In this document: positions 24,052 through 38,900 of the stretch, one piece after another
Numbering within the stretch: the stretch's first letter is position 1
Layout of the letters: the number at the start of each line of letters is the position of its first letter
Assembly: GCA_033239005.1 (NCBI GenBank)
Contig: BSQZ01000002.1
Location: 4,882,501-4,946,500, forward strand
Source: Lamellibrachia satsuma
Lineage: Eukaryota; Annelida; Polychaeta; Sabellida; Siboglinidae
Length of the DNA: 64,000 nucleotides
Reading direction: 5' to 3'
Notes under the pieces: generated by a model
What the model was told of the DNA's origin: nothing
What the model saw: only the letters and a program-made list of their open reading frames with translations
Database searches by the model: none
Position numbers and translations under genes: made by a program

Positions 24052-26808
24052 ACAAGATTTAACAAGATTTGCCATCCAAACCAAAGGCCCAGATGGCAAG
24101 TGGACAAGGAAGCCATTGGCTTATCGAGAGTCCAACAATGTTCACCTACTTATAACCCGCCCTCCTGATATATGTGTCAACCTTGTTTTTAAACATATTC
24201 ACGCTGGTAGCAGTTACACAATCTGTAGACAATTTGTTCCATTCATTTATTGTCCTCTGTGAGAACGAGTGCTTCCTGATGTCCAATCTACATTGATCCT
24301 TTACTAATTTGACCTCATGTCCTCTAGTTCTGCTATCCTTCTTGAGTGAGAAAAATATATTTCTATCAATAATTTCATACCCATTCAATATCTTAAAAAC
24401 TTCAATCTGATCTCCTCTTAACCTCCTTGTCTCTAGAGTTGTTAAACCACATTCTTTCAGGCGTTCTTCATAACTAAGGTCTCTAAGTTCTGGAATCATT
24501 TTAGTTGCTCTCCTTTGTATGCGTTCAAGCGTATCTATATCATTCTTACGATATGGTCTCCATGCTTGTATACAGTATTCTAAATGAGGTCTAACTATTG
24601 CTTTATAAAGAGGTATAATTAACTTTTTTCCCTTGTATGTTATGTTTCTTCTAATCAATCTAAGAATTTGATTACCCTTTGAAGCTGCAATACCACACTG
24701 CTCTGAAACTTTCATATCAGCGCTTATTGTAACTCCTAAGTCCTTTTCTTTTACAGTAGTACCCAGAACAGTATCTCCCATTTTATAGTTTACATTCAAG
24801 TTCCCATGTCCTCTATGTAGGCATTTACATTTCCCAAAATTGAACAACATCTGCCATTTCTCAGACCATTTCACTAATCTGTCTAGATCGTTTTGTAAAT
24901 GTTGTTTATCACCATCAGTATTAACCTTTCTAAACAGTTTTGTGTCATCCGCAAATTTCAGTACGTTACTTGTTATACTGTCGTCCAAGTCATTGATATA
25001 AATTAAGAATAATATAGGTCCTAGTACTGACCCTTGAGGTACCCCACTCAAAACCGATTTCCAATTTGAAACTTCTCCATCTACTACAACTCGTTGTCTT
25101 CTGTCAGTCAGCCATTGTTCTATCCAGTCAGTTATGCTATCCCCGATACCATGGGCTTTTAATTTAAGTAGCAATCTTTGATGTGGCACTTTGTCAAAAG
25201 CTTTCTGAAAATCTAAGTAGATAATATCTACTGGCGATCCCACGTCTATCCACTTAGTGATTTCTTCCAAAAAACATAACATATTTGTTAAGCATGACCT
25301 TGCTTTAAGGAATCCATGTTGAGATGAATTTAATAATTTATGCTTAACGAGGAAGTAATTAACCTTTAATTAACCTTTCTAATAATTTACAAATCACTGA
25401 CGTTAAACTCACTGGTCTGTAATTCTCTGACTTATTTCTCGAACCCTTTTTAAATAATGGTATGATGTTTGCTTCTTTCCATTCAAACGGAACAACTCCC
25501 TCTTTTAATGACAAGTTGAATACTCTTGCAAGTGGTATACTGATTTGATCTACTGTTTCCATTAGTAATTTTGGAGGAATCCCATCCACTCCCGGTGATT
25601 TGTTATCCTTCATTGCCCTTATTTTCTTAGCTACCAATTCTGGAGTTACAACGGTCCTAAATATTCAGATTTAGCCCCCTGAAATTTAGCATCAGCAACT
25701 GGTAATGAACTAATATCTTCCTTGGTAAACACTGAACTGAAGTAACCATTTAGGTCTTCCGCCATTAAAAACCCCTGTGATATTATATTTCCAGCACTGT
25801 CTTCTAGAGGTCCAACCTTGTCTTGTACGTTTTGTTTACTCCTGACATATGCATAAAAACTCTTGCTGTCATTTTTTATGTTACATGCCAGTTTTTGCTC
25901 ATAGCTTCTTTTAGATTGTCTGATTTCAGTTGTAGCTGCATTGAGTGCCTCTTTGTATTTTGCATAGTCTTCGTCCTTTCTGGTACGCCTATAAACCCTC
26001 CACATAGTTTGTTTTAGCATTATTTTTCTAATAGCCTCTTTTGACCAGTGTTTCTTTCTACACCGTTTTCCTTGTTTTCGGAAGGGAACAAATTTATCGA
26101 TGATACTCTCAATTTCATATTTAAGAATGTTCCAACATTCAATTGCGGTCTTATTCATCAGCATGTTATTCCAATCTAGCTGTGCTAGGTATTTTCTCAT
26201 ATCTTTGTAGTTACCTTTGTGGAAGTTTCTCTTGTACGTTTTCTTATTTTTACTTTCTGATTTTACATTGATGTCAAAATGTATTTGATTATGGTAACTA
26301 TTACCCAATGGTTCAAATATTTTTACATTGTCCACTAATTCTTTTTGTGATGACAAAACTATATCTAATACATTTTCTCCCCTGGTTGGTTCTAGTACGT
26401 GCTGAGTAAGAAAGCTATCCTGGATTAAACATAAAAATTGTTGATCCTCAATCCCTGTGCTCTCTAGAGAATTCCATTGTATGTGTCCATGGTTAAAATC
26501 TCCCATTATGATACATTCCCCTTTACTAACTTCCTTTATAGCGTTTTTTATTTTTGTGTTGTCCTCTTCGTTTATGCTTGGACTTCGGTAAACTAATCCA
26601 ATAGTTAATTTTGAATTTCCTGAAACAATTTTGCACCAAACAGCTTCATCGCAATCTGCTTCCCTTTCTAGTTTTATTTCATAAGCCTGAATAGATTCTT
26701 TAACATATAAAATAACTCCCCCGCCCCTTCTTCCTATTCGATCTTTCCTAAACATTACGTATCCTGTCAGTCCTAATTCAGCATATGTTATATCTATGTT
26801 GGCCCATG
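24052..26808 (-). mobile_element. CR1-like LINE copy C (endonuclease and RT, 5' truncated)
   Basis: Minus-strand frames: 26890-25646 (endonuclease, from WANID onward, with [10 protein letters not shown] and [18 protein letters not shown] replaces SDHNQ), 25637-25359 (RT fingers: [29 protein letters not shown]), and 25282-24146 (RT palm to end: [34 protein letters not shown], then the thumb and C-terminus with its own stop). Breaks at about 25645 and 25360 disrupt the frame. The D-to-Y change in the SDH motif predicts a dead endonuclease. The 5' truncation is at about 26808, and the 3' end has the AAATCTTGTT repeat. Confidence 0.95.
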
Positions 26809-26814
26809 TTTTAA

Positions 26815-29700
26815 CTGTGAACAACGAATCGATGCAGACATGCAACGAATATAAAATAGATATATGCATAATAGGTGGGGAGTTTCTCAAAACGAGCTTA
26901 GTTCTGAGTTGTGTACAGGCCAGCGCCTTAAAGCGATAATTAGGGGGTGGGTATCTAAAAAAAGTAATAAAATAGCGTGTCGTACTTTATGGATAGCCAA
27001 TAACGATAAGGCTATCAAGTTAAGATTGCATAGAATGATTAAAAAGCTACAAAATCGAAAAGTCTTTTTCTGAGCGTTTCATTTCATTTCAATTAATTCT
27101 GCATGCAGAATTAAATAACTCAATAACTTAATAGTTTTTCTGATGATTTCACCCACAAAAACTACATAGTAAAAAATGCACAAACGAGCTAGAATGTCGT
27201 AGTGGATACTAGGTAGGTTTGAATGTTCGCAAAATGAATTTGAAATCAGACGAGCAAAAAAAATCGAATTGACGAGGCACCTTTAGCAGACTCATGTCCC
27301 CTGCTTTATAGAATCAGATCCACGAAAAACGGTACACTGTAGCGCAAAAAAACTTCCCTGGAAAACAGCAAGGCTTTTTGACTATAAATCAGTGCTTATG
27401 AGGCGAATATCTCCTCATTGTACATATGAAATGGTAAAGCAATGCATAGACTGAAATATTATTGAATGCAGCCGTTGCAACGCGGACAAGCCGTCGCCAG
27501 ATTTAAGTAACTAAGTTGTGAGTCTATCTAAGAAAATATGTCATTGCGGAATACCAATTTACGAAATATCGTAGCTACGAAGCAGTAATTCAGCACGGCC
27601 GTACTACAGCTCGATTGTTTGACGCACATTCACTTCCACGTCATTCTGAATCTTTGCGGGGGGTCGTTTAAGTGAATCAAACGCTTCAAATTACATACAT
27701 TTGGAATATCAGAGAACTCGTACTTTTCAATTATGTGTTAGGTTTCACTGTTAAATTAATGCAACAAAGATGCATGTTCGATTAAATCAAATTCCTCTTG
27801 CCCGAAGTGATTCTGTTAAGCGATGTCCAGTGTAATATAAGTATCGACTAACGGGACAAAACATATAATAGCGTGCCGCCATTCGTACGCAAGGAACAAT
27901 CACATATGAAGGTGAAGGGCGTGATCCTACCTATATTATGGTTAAAAAAGATAACTCCGAAGACCAACACAGATGAACAGTGTATAATAAAAAAGGAATG
28001 CAAATCCAACTGCCAATAGTCAACGAATCTGCAAAACAGAAAACGAACGTAAGATGCCAGTGGCGCTTTGCTCGAACGCTAGAACGATATGCAGTCTTGT
28101 TGAATTAGTCTTTGGAATGGCACTTTCGCATAGTAGCGCATTTCGACCACTCGTTGAAATGGTACCATTTGTTCCAGTTCTTCGTCGTCGTAGTGATTTG
28201 AGACAGGAACACGGAGGATGGGCGCCACGGATCGCATGTCGTTCCTTTGCGGGCGAAATGTCGAATCTCCATACACGGCTCGCTGAAGCACATCGCCGTC
28301 ATCGTGAATTTGTCCATTCTGCCAACGGAAAGAATGTCTCAATATACGTTGCTACAAAGTGTCCGTTTCTGGCACTCTAGCGAACAGACACGCTGATCTG
28401 GCATGTTGGAACTCTGCCGCCATGTTTTTGCAATCCCTGACCGGAACAAGACCCAGCGTGCAGTGTCTGGTGAACGGTCCAATTCGAAACTATCAAGATG
28501 TTAGTGAACATATGGTGCGGATGCATGTCAGCGCGTGCATGCGGGTGTCTAGTTAGTATTTCTGTCTATTTGAATTTGCCTGAATTATTCGAAGCTCATA
28601 TTTACCTGCCCACTTCGAAGTCATTTGCCTTAGGGTTATCGAGATTTACCCAATCGCTGTATTTGCTGCCCTCGGAAAGCCGAATGTGAACTTGATTGTT
28701 GGTTGCCGCGTGCGTCACGTTGGATGTTTGCACCCAGATCACGTAATAGCATCCTGCATACCGAACATTCAATAATTTGGTAGTGACGCCAGACAAACAG
28801 TGTTTAAGTAGGTATGCAAGAATGACACCAAAACCATTGTAATATGTATCACAACTATTGGGTAATGTTTTTAGACTTAAATATAAAAGGGACACGTTAT
28901 GTGAATGACCCCAATAGTCGATTTTCGACAAACAACCCTGATCACGTGCTAGTTATGTAATGTGTTATTATTATTTCTGGTCCCTACAAATTGTTGTACA
29001 TTAGGAGCACGGACCGAATCCATGGCAGCCAAGTTACAGAATTACAAGGAAGGAAACTCCCCTGTCGGAGAAGAAACTAAGGAAGGAGGGCATTATGATT
29101 TGTGAGAAGGGGGATCCTCTCCCACAATATTTGAGATTTCTAGCGTTTATGTAGTTTTTTATTGAAAATGTGGAATGTTAAAAAAGGGTTATTTAGAAAA
29201 AGAAAAAACGAGACAAGAGATGTTAATAGATTTACCAAAAAAGGAGATCTCCTTCTCAAAGCAGGATACTTCGCACATCTGCACAAATTATACACCTTCT
29301 GGTGGGCTTCTTTGCGCCACATACGCTACAATGTGTCAACGTGATATTGCTTACATGTTTTGGATGAAAACAGTTACTTCAAGAGAACATTACAAGTTTT
29401 CTACACACTCACACGCAACGCTTAGCAAGATATATATCCACAGAAATAACATCCATCTAACAAGGAAACTATGTTGCCATCTGGTGTATAATTTTTGTCG
29501 CGTTTGAGAAATTTTCTAAATAAAACAATAAATGTGAGGCATAAAAAATAAATAAATAAAAAATGTAATAAATAATTAAATGGATAAATAAATAAATGTG
29601 AGACTATATAAAATGGATGTGGAACGTATAAAACACGGTAAAATGTTATAAAACAGCGGTACACATGCATCAGAATTAAAAAGGCCCTTTCAACATGCGG
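26815..29700. other. Intergenic, nothing recognised
   Basis: About 2.9 kb between the CR1 cluster and the 3' end of the kringle-FN2 gene. GC-richer open frames at 28054-28380 overlap on both strands and show no domain. No repeats of known type were seen. Confidence 0.4.
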
Positions 29701-29773
29701 AAAAGTTCTACGTATTCTTGAACAGCACACACGCAGTCCCCCATTAAAGCTGTAGCCAGAACTGCAGCTTTAT

Positions 29774-29976
29774 TCAGCCCAGACAGGAGGAACACCCGAG
29801 CAACCGACCCGAGGAGTCTGCGCAGTTGCCCCATTTCTTCTTCTCGTCGTAGTTGGGCTTCGTGGCACACCACGGCACCTTGTTGTTTATCTTGGTGCAG
29901 TCGCTGTACTGGCGCGTGTGGTAGATGAAGGGAAACACGCACATCGCACCGCCGGAATTTCCCCCGGTCGTCCGGC
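29774..29976 (-). CDS. Kringle-FN2 gene exon 4 (FN2 domain, stop codon)
   Basis: Acceptor TGTTTGTCTAG/GC, two bases completing an Arg codon from exon 3. It encodes the whole FN2 domain: [35 protein letters not shown], then a Cys-containing tail and TGA. The stop is embedded in TGAATAAAG, so a polyadenylation signal starts on the last base of the stop. Confidence 0.9.
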
Positions 29977-32900
29977 CTAGACAAACACAACGAATATTCA
30001 CATAGTGTTCAAGCCACATTGGCGCTGCTAAATGCTAAATGGTGGGATGATGCGAAAAATTTTTTTCCAGACGGGGAAAGACATTAGACATGACTATTAG
30101 AACATAATCATTAAAACATTAATGATAATTAAAACAATCATTAAAAATAGGAAGTTGTGGCCGGGATTATTTCTGTCACCTCTTTTGTAATTTATTGCTA
30201 TCCGCCAGATGAGGTAACTCTGAGCAATCATTGTTACTATTTAATCAGCTAGCGGCGCTTCCTTAAAATCAGTATATTTGTGTCCATATTTGTGTTCATA
30301 CCGGAAGTCATGTGACTGTCATGGCCGCCCCCATGGTCCCTCCCGGAAGCCTCCCGTCCTGTGAAAACGACCCAAATACTACTCACGACATTTGGGAATG
30401 TCGCAGAACTCCCACCGCATCTTAGGATCCGTTGTGTAGCACCAGGGCTTCGCTTCTCGGCACGGCGAATCTACGTCAGCATTGGAGCAGTAGTTGCTAC
30501 GGTCTTTGATGCTTTTACATGCGTGTCTGTGAGGCTGTGGGGAAAAGAATGGCAACATAAAACAAAGTGGCCTGTCAACTGTCCATAACCTGCTGTAACG
30601 GATAATTCAGGCAAACAGCTTGTATTCTTTACAGTGTGAAAATTCCTATAAAATGGCGGCCAACAAATTACAGCCATATTTATATCAACCATTTCCAATT
30701 TGACATCGTTGATATTCATTAAGCTTAGATAGAGAAATAGTGCGGATAAAAGAAACCAGCAATAGATCCACACTTTGTATCAATGAAGGATTTACACAAG
30801 AGCTTCGAGTTTTTTTTATTTAAACATGAATACATATAATTCCTTTAAATGTTGAAAGGGCCTTTTTATTTTTACTTATATATATCGTTATTTTATAACT
30901 TTTATCATGTTCTATGCGTTCCACACTGAACTTTCTATATATAGTTGTATCGCCAATGGCAATAACATCTTCATGTCCCAAATATCAACATCATGTACAA
31001 CTGAAGGTTTCACGAAGCGTTCTTACCGTACGACGGAACTGATGTGGATGTTTGACGTTGATCACGTAACTCGGAACAATCATAGAAAACACGCATAACT
31101 GTTGCTAACAACGAACTCCTATTGTTATGAGTTACGTCATCTACGTCAGACGGTTCATAGGTCCCTTCGTAAAATATCCACCACCACCACCACCACCCCA
31201 CTACCCCTCCACCCCACCGCCCCTCCCCTACTTGGAAATTTGAAAAAAAATGTACTGCACAAACCATACACGTGTGTCGTTGAACTGACCTTTTGAGACG
31301 TCCATGCCTGACATGTTCTGCCTGATGCGGTTTGGCTCACGTGCCCTTTGTACTCATAACCGCGGGGAGTTTCTAAGCATTCCGACGGGACTGTAGCATC
31401 AGCAGAGACAATGACAATAAGACAAATAGATCGTATTTTATTTGCAACACATCTCCGTGCACAGACTTGTCGAAATGCCACAAAAAGGAACATTGGAAAT
31501 TATACCAGTGCAATCATCATCAATGATACCAGAACTGAGAGACCTTAGTTATGAAGAACGCCTGAAAGAATGTGGTTTAGCAACCCTGGAGACTACAAGA
31601 CACTAGCCGAGTTAACCGAACGAACTCCTGAGTTGATCTGAGTTACGCACTTTACGTAAAAACATCCACATTGGTAATAGTTCTACCACGTCGGAATGTT
31701 GAATTGAATTGAATTGAAAGTTTTATTCAATAACAACAACATAATACAGGTGCATAGTATGGTGTGCTGCTGCTGCTGAAGGGACATAGCTGAAGTCATA
31801 CGACTTATACGGTGCTATGCCCTTCTCAAACTAAATAAGTGCAATACAAGTAAAAATATTAAGTACAAAATGGCACTCACAATTCACTTATAAACTTATT
31901 ACAGTGGTGCTTGTGCTAATTATAAATTAACTAATTGACATCACTTTCAATTAACAGTTTATAAATATGCTGTAAGTAATGACAACTTGAATGTTTTTTT
32001 ATTGTGTTAAACTTGGCCGCTGAATGATTTCATGTGCTAAACTGTTCCACGTGTTTTTGTTGAAGAAAACATTTAATGTGCGAGCCATTCCCATGAGCCA
32101 CTGGGCATGCCTAAACAATTTCATCCCCATACATGCGAAACTGATGGAGATATGAACGATACGTACGTACATACAGACAGACAGACAGTCTGTGGTTGGA
32201 AAATAAAAATGGGTAGCAGCAAAACGTCAAATGCAAAACGCCGAGATAACCAGTCGCGGAATACCGGGATGATGTCTTTTAAAAATGTTCAGTTGAAAAA
32301 ATATATATGGAAAGGGGGTTCCCACAACCCTCATGAGGACTGATCTGTTGCCGTATATTTTCTTTCCACCAATGAGTCAATAATATAACGCTATCTGTTT
32401 TAATATGTACAATACAATACAAAAACTTATATTGCACTAAAATCCTCGAGAAACCGAACCTCAGCAGCGCACCAAACAACGGGTTAGACAGCGTGTAGAA
32501 CAAGTGAGTTTAAACAAATGGGTTTTTAGTTGACAACGAAATGTAACTACATTTCCTGCTGACTTAACGCTAATAGGAAGCGAGTTCCACATCGTTGGTG
32601 CGGCAACTGAGAAAGCTCTATACTAGTTCCGAAGTTTGGCTTAACACTGTGAACGAAAATGGATTAGAACTAGGTGGTCGAAGCTCTCTGGACTGTCTTG
32701 CAGGTGTGAGCAGTGAATGTAAATATGCTGGTTGTTTCTTAGTATGGCACATACTTGCCTACTCAGTATATTTACTAAAATGTTTGATATATAGGTACGA
32801 TTTATATAACACTTTGTCGAATGACAGCGCACAACGATGTATTGTGTGCGTTTAGATGAGCGACGTGTCCTTACGTGACGAGTGCGACATATTGATTCGC

Positions 32901-35900
32901 GCCAATACAGACCTGAGCTTCGATGAAAGGTCACGACGGTGCATCAGCAGTCGGTCGTGACGGTCGTTGATTGGCAACTGCTTCAAAATTGCGACCGACA
33001 GTCGATGGTATTGAAGCAAGCCCCAATTCTAAAGACACAATCGTAGCCACAAATCGTAGCCTCAACAATCGGTATCGAGGGTGTGTCTACACGACGATTC
33101 CTGCACCGCTACACCGTGTCGCCCGTTCAGTTGGGCAACCAATCTCACATGTAAACGACCTTTACAGTTTAGGTGTTTTGTACTTCACCACATTAATATT
33201 TATTTCAATCTGGGCTTCTCGTGACATAATTTAACCACTCTGTTACCGGTGTCACGGGCCCATAGTATCCCCGTGCCAGAAGTAGCCAAATCCGTACTGC
33301 GCAAGCGCAGTGAACAACGTGACCTCATGTGACCCACTCGTGCCAGAAGTAGGCGTTTCAATGCGCAAGCGCAGTGATCTCCAGTGACCCCACTGTTTGG
33401 TTGACGACGTGTTTGTATGTTTCATTTGTTCATTGTTTCGAAAGTAAAATAGTGATGGACCATGCGAAAAAAAAATTACGTGTATTCTATTCTCAAATGA
33501 ACAGAACATTTCCTCATTTAATGCATGCAATTAGTCTGCCTGCACCCTCAGCTTGTTGAAGCTAGGCAGAATTTTGGAAGATGCGATTACAAATAGGACA
33601 AAGCTGTTCGCATAGTAACTGTGTATATTATGTATGTGTATGTATGTATGTATGTATGTATGTATGTATGTATGTATGTATGTATTATTTTATTGTAAAG
33701 CGCGTTGATATGTCAAGTACAGGAATATGCGCTACAAAAGAACCGAAATTATTAGTACTAGCAAAAATGCCCGTCCCCAGGACGGGATACAATGCAATAC
33801 TACTTTATTCGTCCCACCAGGAAATTACAGTGCCGATCGACATTTACAACACAATAAAAACAAAACGTTGAACATTAGGGCTAGAGTTGGCACATCACGT
33901 ATATACAGTATAAGTCACAGTCATATACAGTATACATCACAGATTTCTGTCTAATTTACCGCTAAGAATTGAAATGGCAGAGGGTAAAAAGAATACTTGT
34001 ATCCGTTTGTTTTGATGTTAGGGAGTAAAACTATGCTACTTCTGTGACTGAGCCGTGAATAAAATTCGACATTGAGGGGTCTTGGAGTATTTTACTAGCT
34101 TTATGTAACACTTTCCCTCGATAGAAAGATTGGAAGTTGTCTAACTGTCTACCAACAATACGACTGACTCTGTGTATGCCTGCATCCACCCTCCCTTGAT
34201 CAAGTTTTGAAACATCCCCACCCTAACACACTGCCCCAAAAGAGATGACTGCATTATGACTGAAAATGACTGCATTATAAAACATCAGAAGATTCGCACT
34301 GACTTCTTGAGTGTCATGAGACAGTACATCCTTGAGTTAATTTTTTTCATCATACTCTTGGTGTTCTCATTCCATTTAAGCTTTCAATCAATCACAATAC
34401 CCAGGCATTTGTAGGTCTCATATCTCATCACCTCTTCTCCCTTCATACAAACAGGCTTTGGAGGTGTTTGCTCTCACATAAGATCAATACATAATTCTTT
34501 AGACTTTGTGACATTTAACTACATCAGCATCGTCATCACACCACTGTACAAAGTCACTGATTTCTCGAAGGTAGCCAGAATCATCATTGTTAACCATGCC
34601 AACAATGTCGCCTGTAAATTTGGGGTTGCTCCCAATATCCTTCGAGGCTTCTTTCACGGAATTTTTAACGTTAATAAATGTATTCGTATTTCACAGATTA
34701 TTATCTCATGAACCCATCAACCTATATATACAACATTTGGTAGAATTGTTTCCTGCAATGTGTAGTTTACATAACCATAACTGGAACATGCATACGTGTT
34801 ATTATTAAGGGGACTGGTTTATGCCAAATACAAGTTACAGAACAATATATGTTACAAAAAACTTCCATAGCACCTATATCCTCAGGAACCTGAGCTCAGA
34901 GGCACAACAAACCAGAATCATTAAGCATTTACATAAACAGGAACATGCAAAGTCATCATCAGAAAGTCGATATAATTTCAGATGATTTCAAAGTGATTTG
35001 TAGTTCATTCTAGACATTAGATGCAGCTACAGAGAATTATGACAACTAGACATGTCGTATGGCTGTGATATGAACACTGGGATGCATAAATACCCAAAAT
35101 ATAACACTTTTAACTGATAGACATAAATACCCAAAATATAACACTTTTAACTGATAGACATAAATCTAGCAAACGACCGATTCCTAAAAACTTTCACACA
35201 AGTAATTTATTGAACAAATCATTACTTTATCAACCTAATGCACATTAACCATCAATAATGTATGTTCTAATTACGGTTATGTTATCTACACATTGCAGAT
35301 AACAATTCCAACAAGTTGCATTGATATAGGTTGCTTCGTTTGCGAGATATTCTCCTGTTAATTATGAATCATTTTATTTATTTCTAAAACTCCATCACAA
35401 AATGTTGTCTGACATTTCAAACTGCAATAGCTAAAAAACTACTGGAGCTAGGACGCTCAAATTACGTTACGTGCTTATTTTACCGAGGGCTTTCACTAGT
35501 CTGATTCATTTGAAAAATTAAGGAATCAATGCAACACCCATTGGTTGAATTCACATGGAATGACCCTTTCTTGTGATTTAGAAAGCAAAATAATATAAGT
35601 ATTAAACATATCAGAAACTTTCGTATAATCTGAAACTCTAAAGCAAATAAAAATTATTAAAATATTAAGAAAATATCATCTGACTTAACTACCAATGACA
35701 CTGCGTATATAGAACATTTAAGAGCAGAGCAACTCTACAAATAAGACCCTAAAACTGTTCTGCGAACAGGAAGGATAATATTTCATTAACGATTTATTTA
35801 ATGATCAAACTGACACTGCTGATAACAAATATAATAACTACAAATGTCAATCACTGTTATTTTCAGCAATGGACCTAGTGCAGCTTTGCAAATAATAACT

Positions 35901-38900
35901 TTCGGTAATCTAACTATAATCGACCTAGCGTATGTTTGTATGTAGTTATGTTCACGTTTTCCTCCTAGACGGCTTGCACCTCGGGTGCCAAACTTCCATG
36001 GATTAATCTAGGACCCGACGAATGAAACGTAACGCGTTTATTTTTCGAAATACCCTATTTTTCGAAATACCCCATATCAAGGGCTCTTGGTGGTTTTTAT
36101 GGTAAATCAAATGTTCGTTACGTAAAACGTTAATTTCCAACAATCACAGAAACCATCTGAGTGCACCTAGTCCTTTTGAAAATTTAACAATAAAAATGAC
36201 GTTTTATTTTTGTCAAAATATAAAATAATATGGCTAATACAGCTGGGGTTAAATGTCACAGCATGCGATACTCAACCCCGATGTACGACCTGGGTTCCAT
36301 ATAAATTTTTTTTGTACATCCAAATTTTCAATTCTGCTTTATGAGGGGTCAAAACAATAAATTCCTATCTTTCTAGGTTGAATTTCATGCAAAACCTGGA
36401 TGTGATATTTATATATTCAGACATATCGATATCAGTGATATCAAATAAAGGAATCGCCCCATGGCTGCTGAGATATGAGGAAGCGATTTTTTTCCATGTG
36501 ACTTTAAATCCCACTCTCCCTTATTTATTTTCATTTGTTATACCAAGCTACTTCATAGAAGTTAAACATGGGGAAGTGGTCTGCTTTGTCATTATACAGG
36601 ATATAAACATTTATTAAATATTCATATGAAATATTCTTGATTGTTGGTTGTATCTATGCGTTAATACTGGTAAAAATTGCTTTTTTATTTTTGTAAACCT
36701 GGATTTCACACTAGCATGTTATAAAAGTAGCATTATGTGCGATAACAAGTTAATGACTACTAGCTTGTTTAAATATCATGATGAAGCATATTAATTATGT
36801 GTAAATGTGTGTGTTGTCTCCAGTGCATTATTATACAAAGAGCTATATAGTTTAGGTCATTGTGCATATGCAAATCTTCAGTTTTTATTTTTTATGTTAT
36901 TTGAAATATTCATTTGAATAGAAGTGTGTATTATATTACTTTTAATGCTTACTTATCATGCAAGTGATATATTGGGAAGTGATATGACGTCATTATTTTT
37001 AGTATACTAGAGTTCATGGAATATTCACACAGATTGCATTTTCTCTATTTAGCACAATGTCATTTTGTACTGTGTTGTTATATTATGTATGAGTTAATAA
37101 TGGTAAATAAAATATGGTGGTAGTTTTATAAACATGGATTGTATGACTCAATTCCCTAACCGTATTATTAAAGCTCTAATTCGTGTGAATAAGTCTGACT
37201 TTTTAGCACGACACCGGCTGTGCATATAAACACCGCTGCGGACTGCTACACGGTGTGACGTAATCATATGATATTCAGCTCCGAAAAACGTGCTCAAAAT
37301 CACTCAAAATATTAGTTTTTTGCTAATAATTGCATAAGTTATAACATTTCTGGTTATTATTATTATTATTATTACTAACATTTACATAGCGCCATATATC
37401 CGGGACCAGCCCGTTCATAGGCGCGTACACACATTATAAAATGTACATGTAATCATAAGAAAAAGACAAGCTTAAATAGACTAGCTATATTAAGTAACTA
37501 AAACACATGGCGAAGTGACTGAAATATTAAAATTATTAAATAAATAATTATAATTATTAAAATTAATTAAAATATATAAAATAATAAATACATAAGTAAA
37601 TAGATAAAAATATTAAATATGTGTCCATAACATTTTTTTTAAAGCACAGTTCCTCAGTGGAAATAAGCTAGCTTAAATAAGTAAGTTTTAAGGAGAGTCT
37701 TGAACATAGTTAGATTGTCTATATTTCGCATGTTTCGGGCAAAGAGTTCCAAAGTGTAGGTCCAGACACCGAGAAAGCTCGCTTGCCATAGCCCTCTAGG
37801 TTGTAACGCGGAACTACCAGCAGGTGCAGATCAGCAGATCGAATGTTGCGGGTTATAATATATCGGATATACCCTGGTGCAAGGCCATACAAGACGATAA
37901 ATACGAGGACCAGTAGTTTATACTAGACCCGCCAGCGAACGGGAAGTCAGTGCCGCCCGATCAACACAGGCGTTATGTGCTGGTGCTTTCGCCGTCTGGC
38001 GATCAGTCTGGCCGCCGAATTCTGCGCCATCTGCAGCTTGTTCATGAGTGCCTCCGTGATACCGTACAACACAGCAGCTTGATCATGAGTGCCTCCGTGA
38101 TGCCGTACAACATAGCAGCTTGTTCATGAGTGCCTCCGTGATACCGTACAACACAGCAGCTTGTGCATGAGTGCCTCCGTGATACCGTACAACATAGCAG
38201 CTTGTTCATGAGTGCCTCCGTGATACCGTACAACACAGCAGCTTGTTCATGAGTGCCTCCGTGATGCCGTACAACATAGCAGCTTGTTCATGAGTGCCTC
38301 CGTGATACCGTACAACACAGCAGCTTGTGCATGAGTGCCTCCGTGATACCGTACAACATAGCAGCTTGTTCATGAGTGCCTCCGTGATACCGTACAACAC
38401 AGCAGCTTGTTCATGAGTGCCTCCGTGATGCCGTACAACAATGCAGCTTGTTCACGAGTGCCTCCGTGATGCCGTACAACACAGCAGCTTGTTCATGAGT
38501 GCCTCCGTGATGCCGTACAACACAGCAGCTTGTTCATGAGTGCCTCCGTGATACCGTACAACACTGCAGCTTGTTCATGAGTGCCTCCGTGATACCGTAC
38601 AACACTGCAGCTTGTTCATGAGTGCCTCCGTGATGCCGTACAACACTGCAGCTTGTTCACGAGTGCCTCCGTGATGCCGTACAACACTGCAGCTTGTTCA
38701 CGAGTGCCTCCGTGATGCCGTACAACACTGCAGCTTGTTCATGAGTGCCTCCGTGATGCCGTACAACACTGCAGCTTGTTCACGAGTGCCTCCGTGATGC
38801 CGTACAACACTGCGTTGCTGTAATCCAGTCGTGATATCACTAGGGCGTGGACTAGTGTCTTACTAACCTTTGAAATAGCGTAAAGATGATAGTACGCTGC

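Noticed and set aside
28054..28380. GC-richer open frames on both strands
   Set aside because: Overlapping frames on both strands with no domain, codon pattern or splice support.
38042..38400. Repeated 64-residue frames ([13 protein letters not shown] type)
   Set aside because: Frame products of the 41-bp array derived from a LINE RT, not a repeat protein gene.
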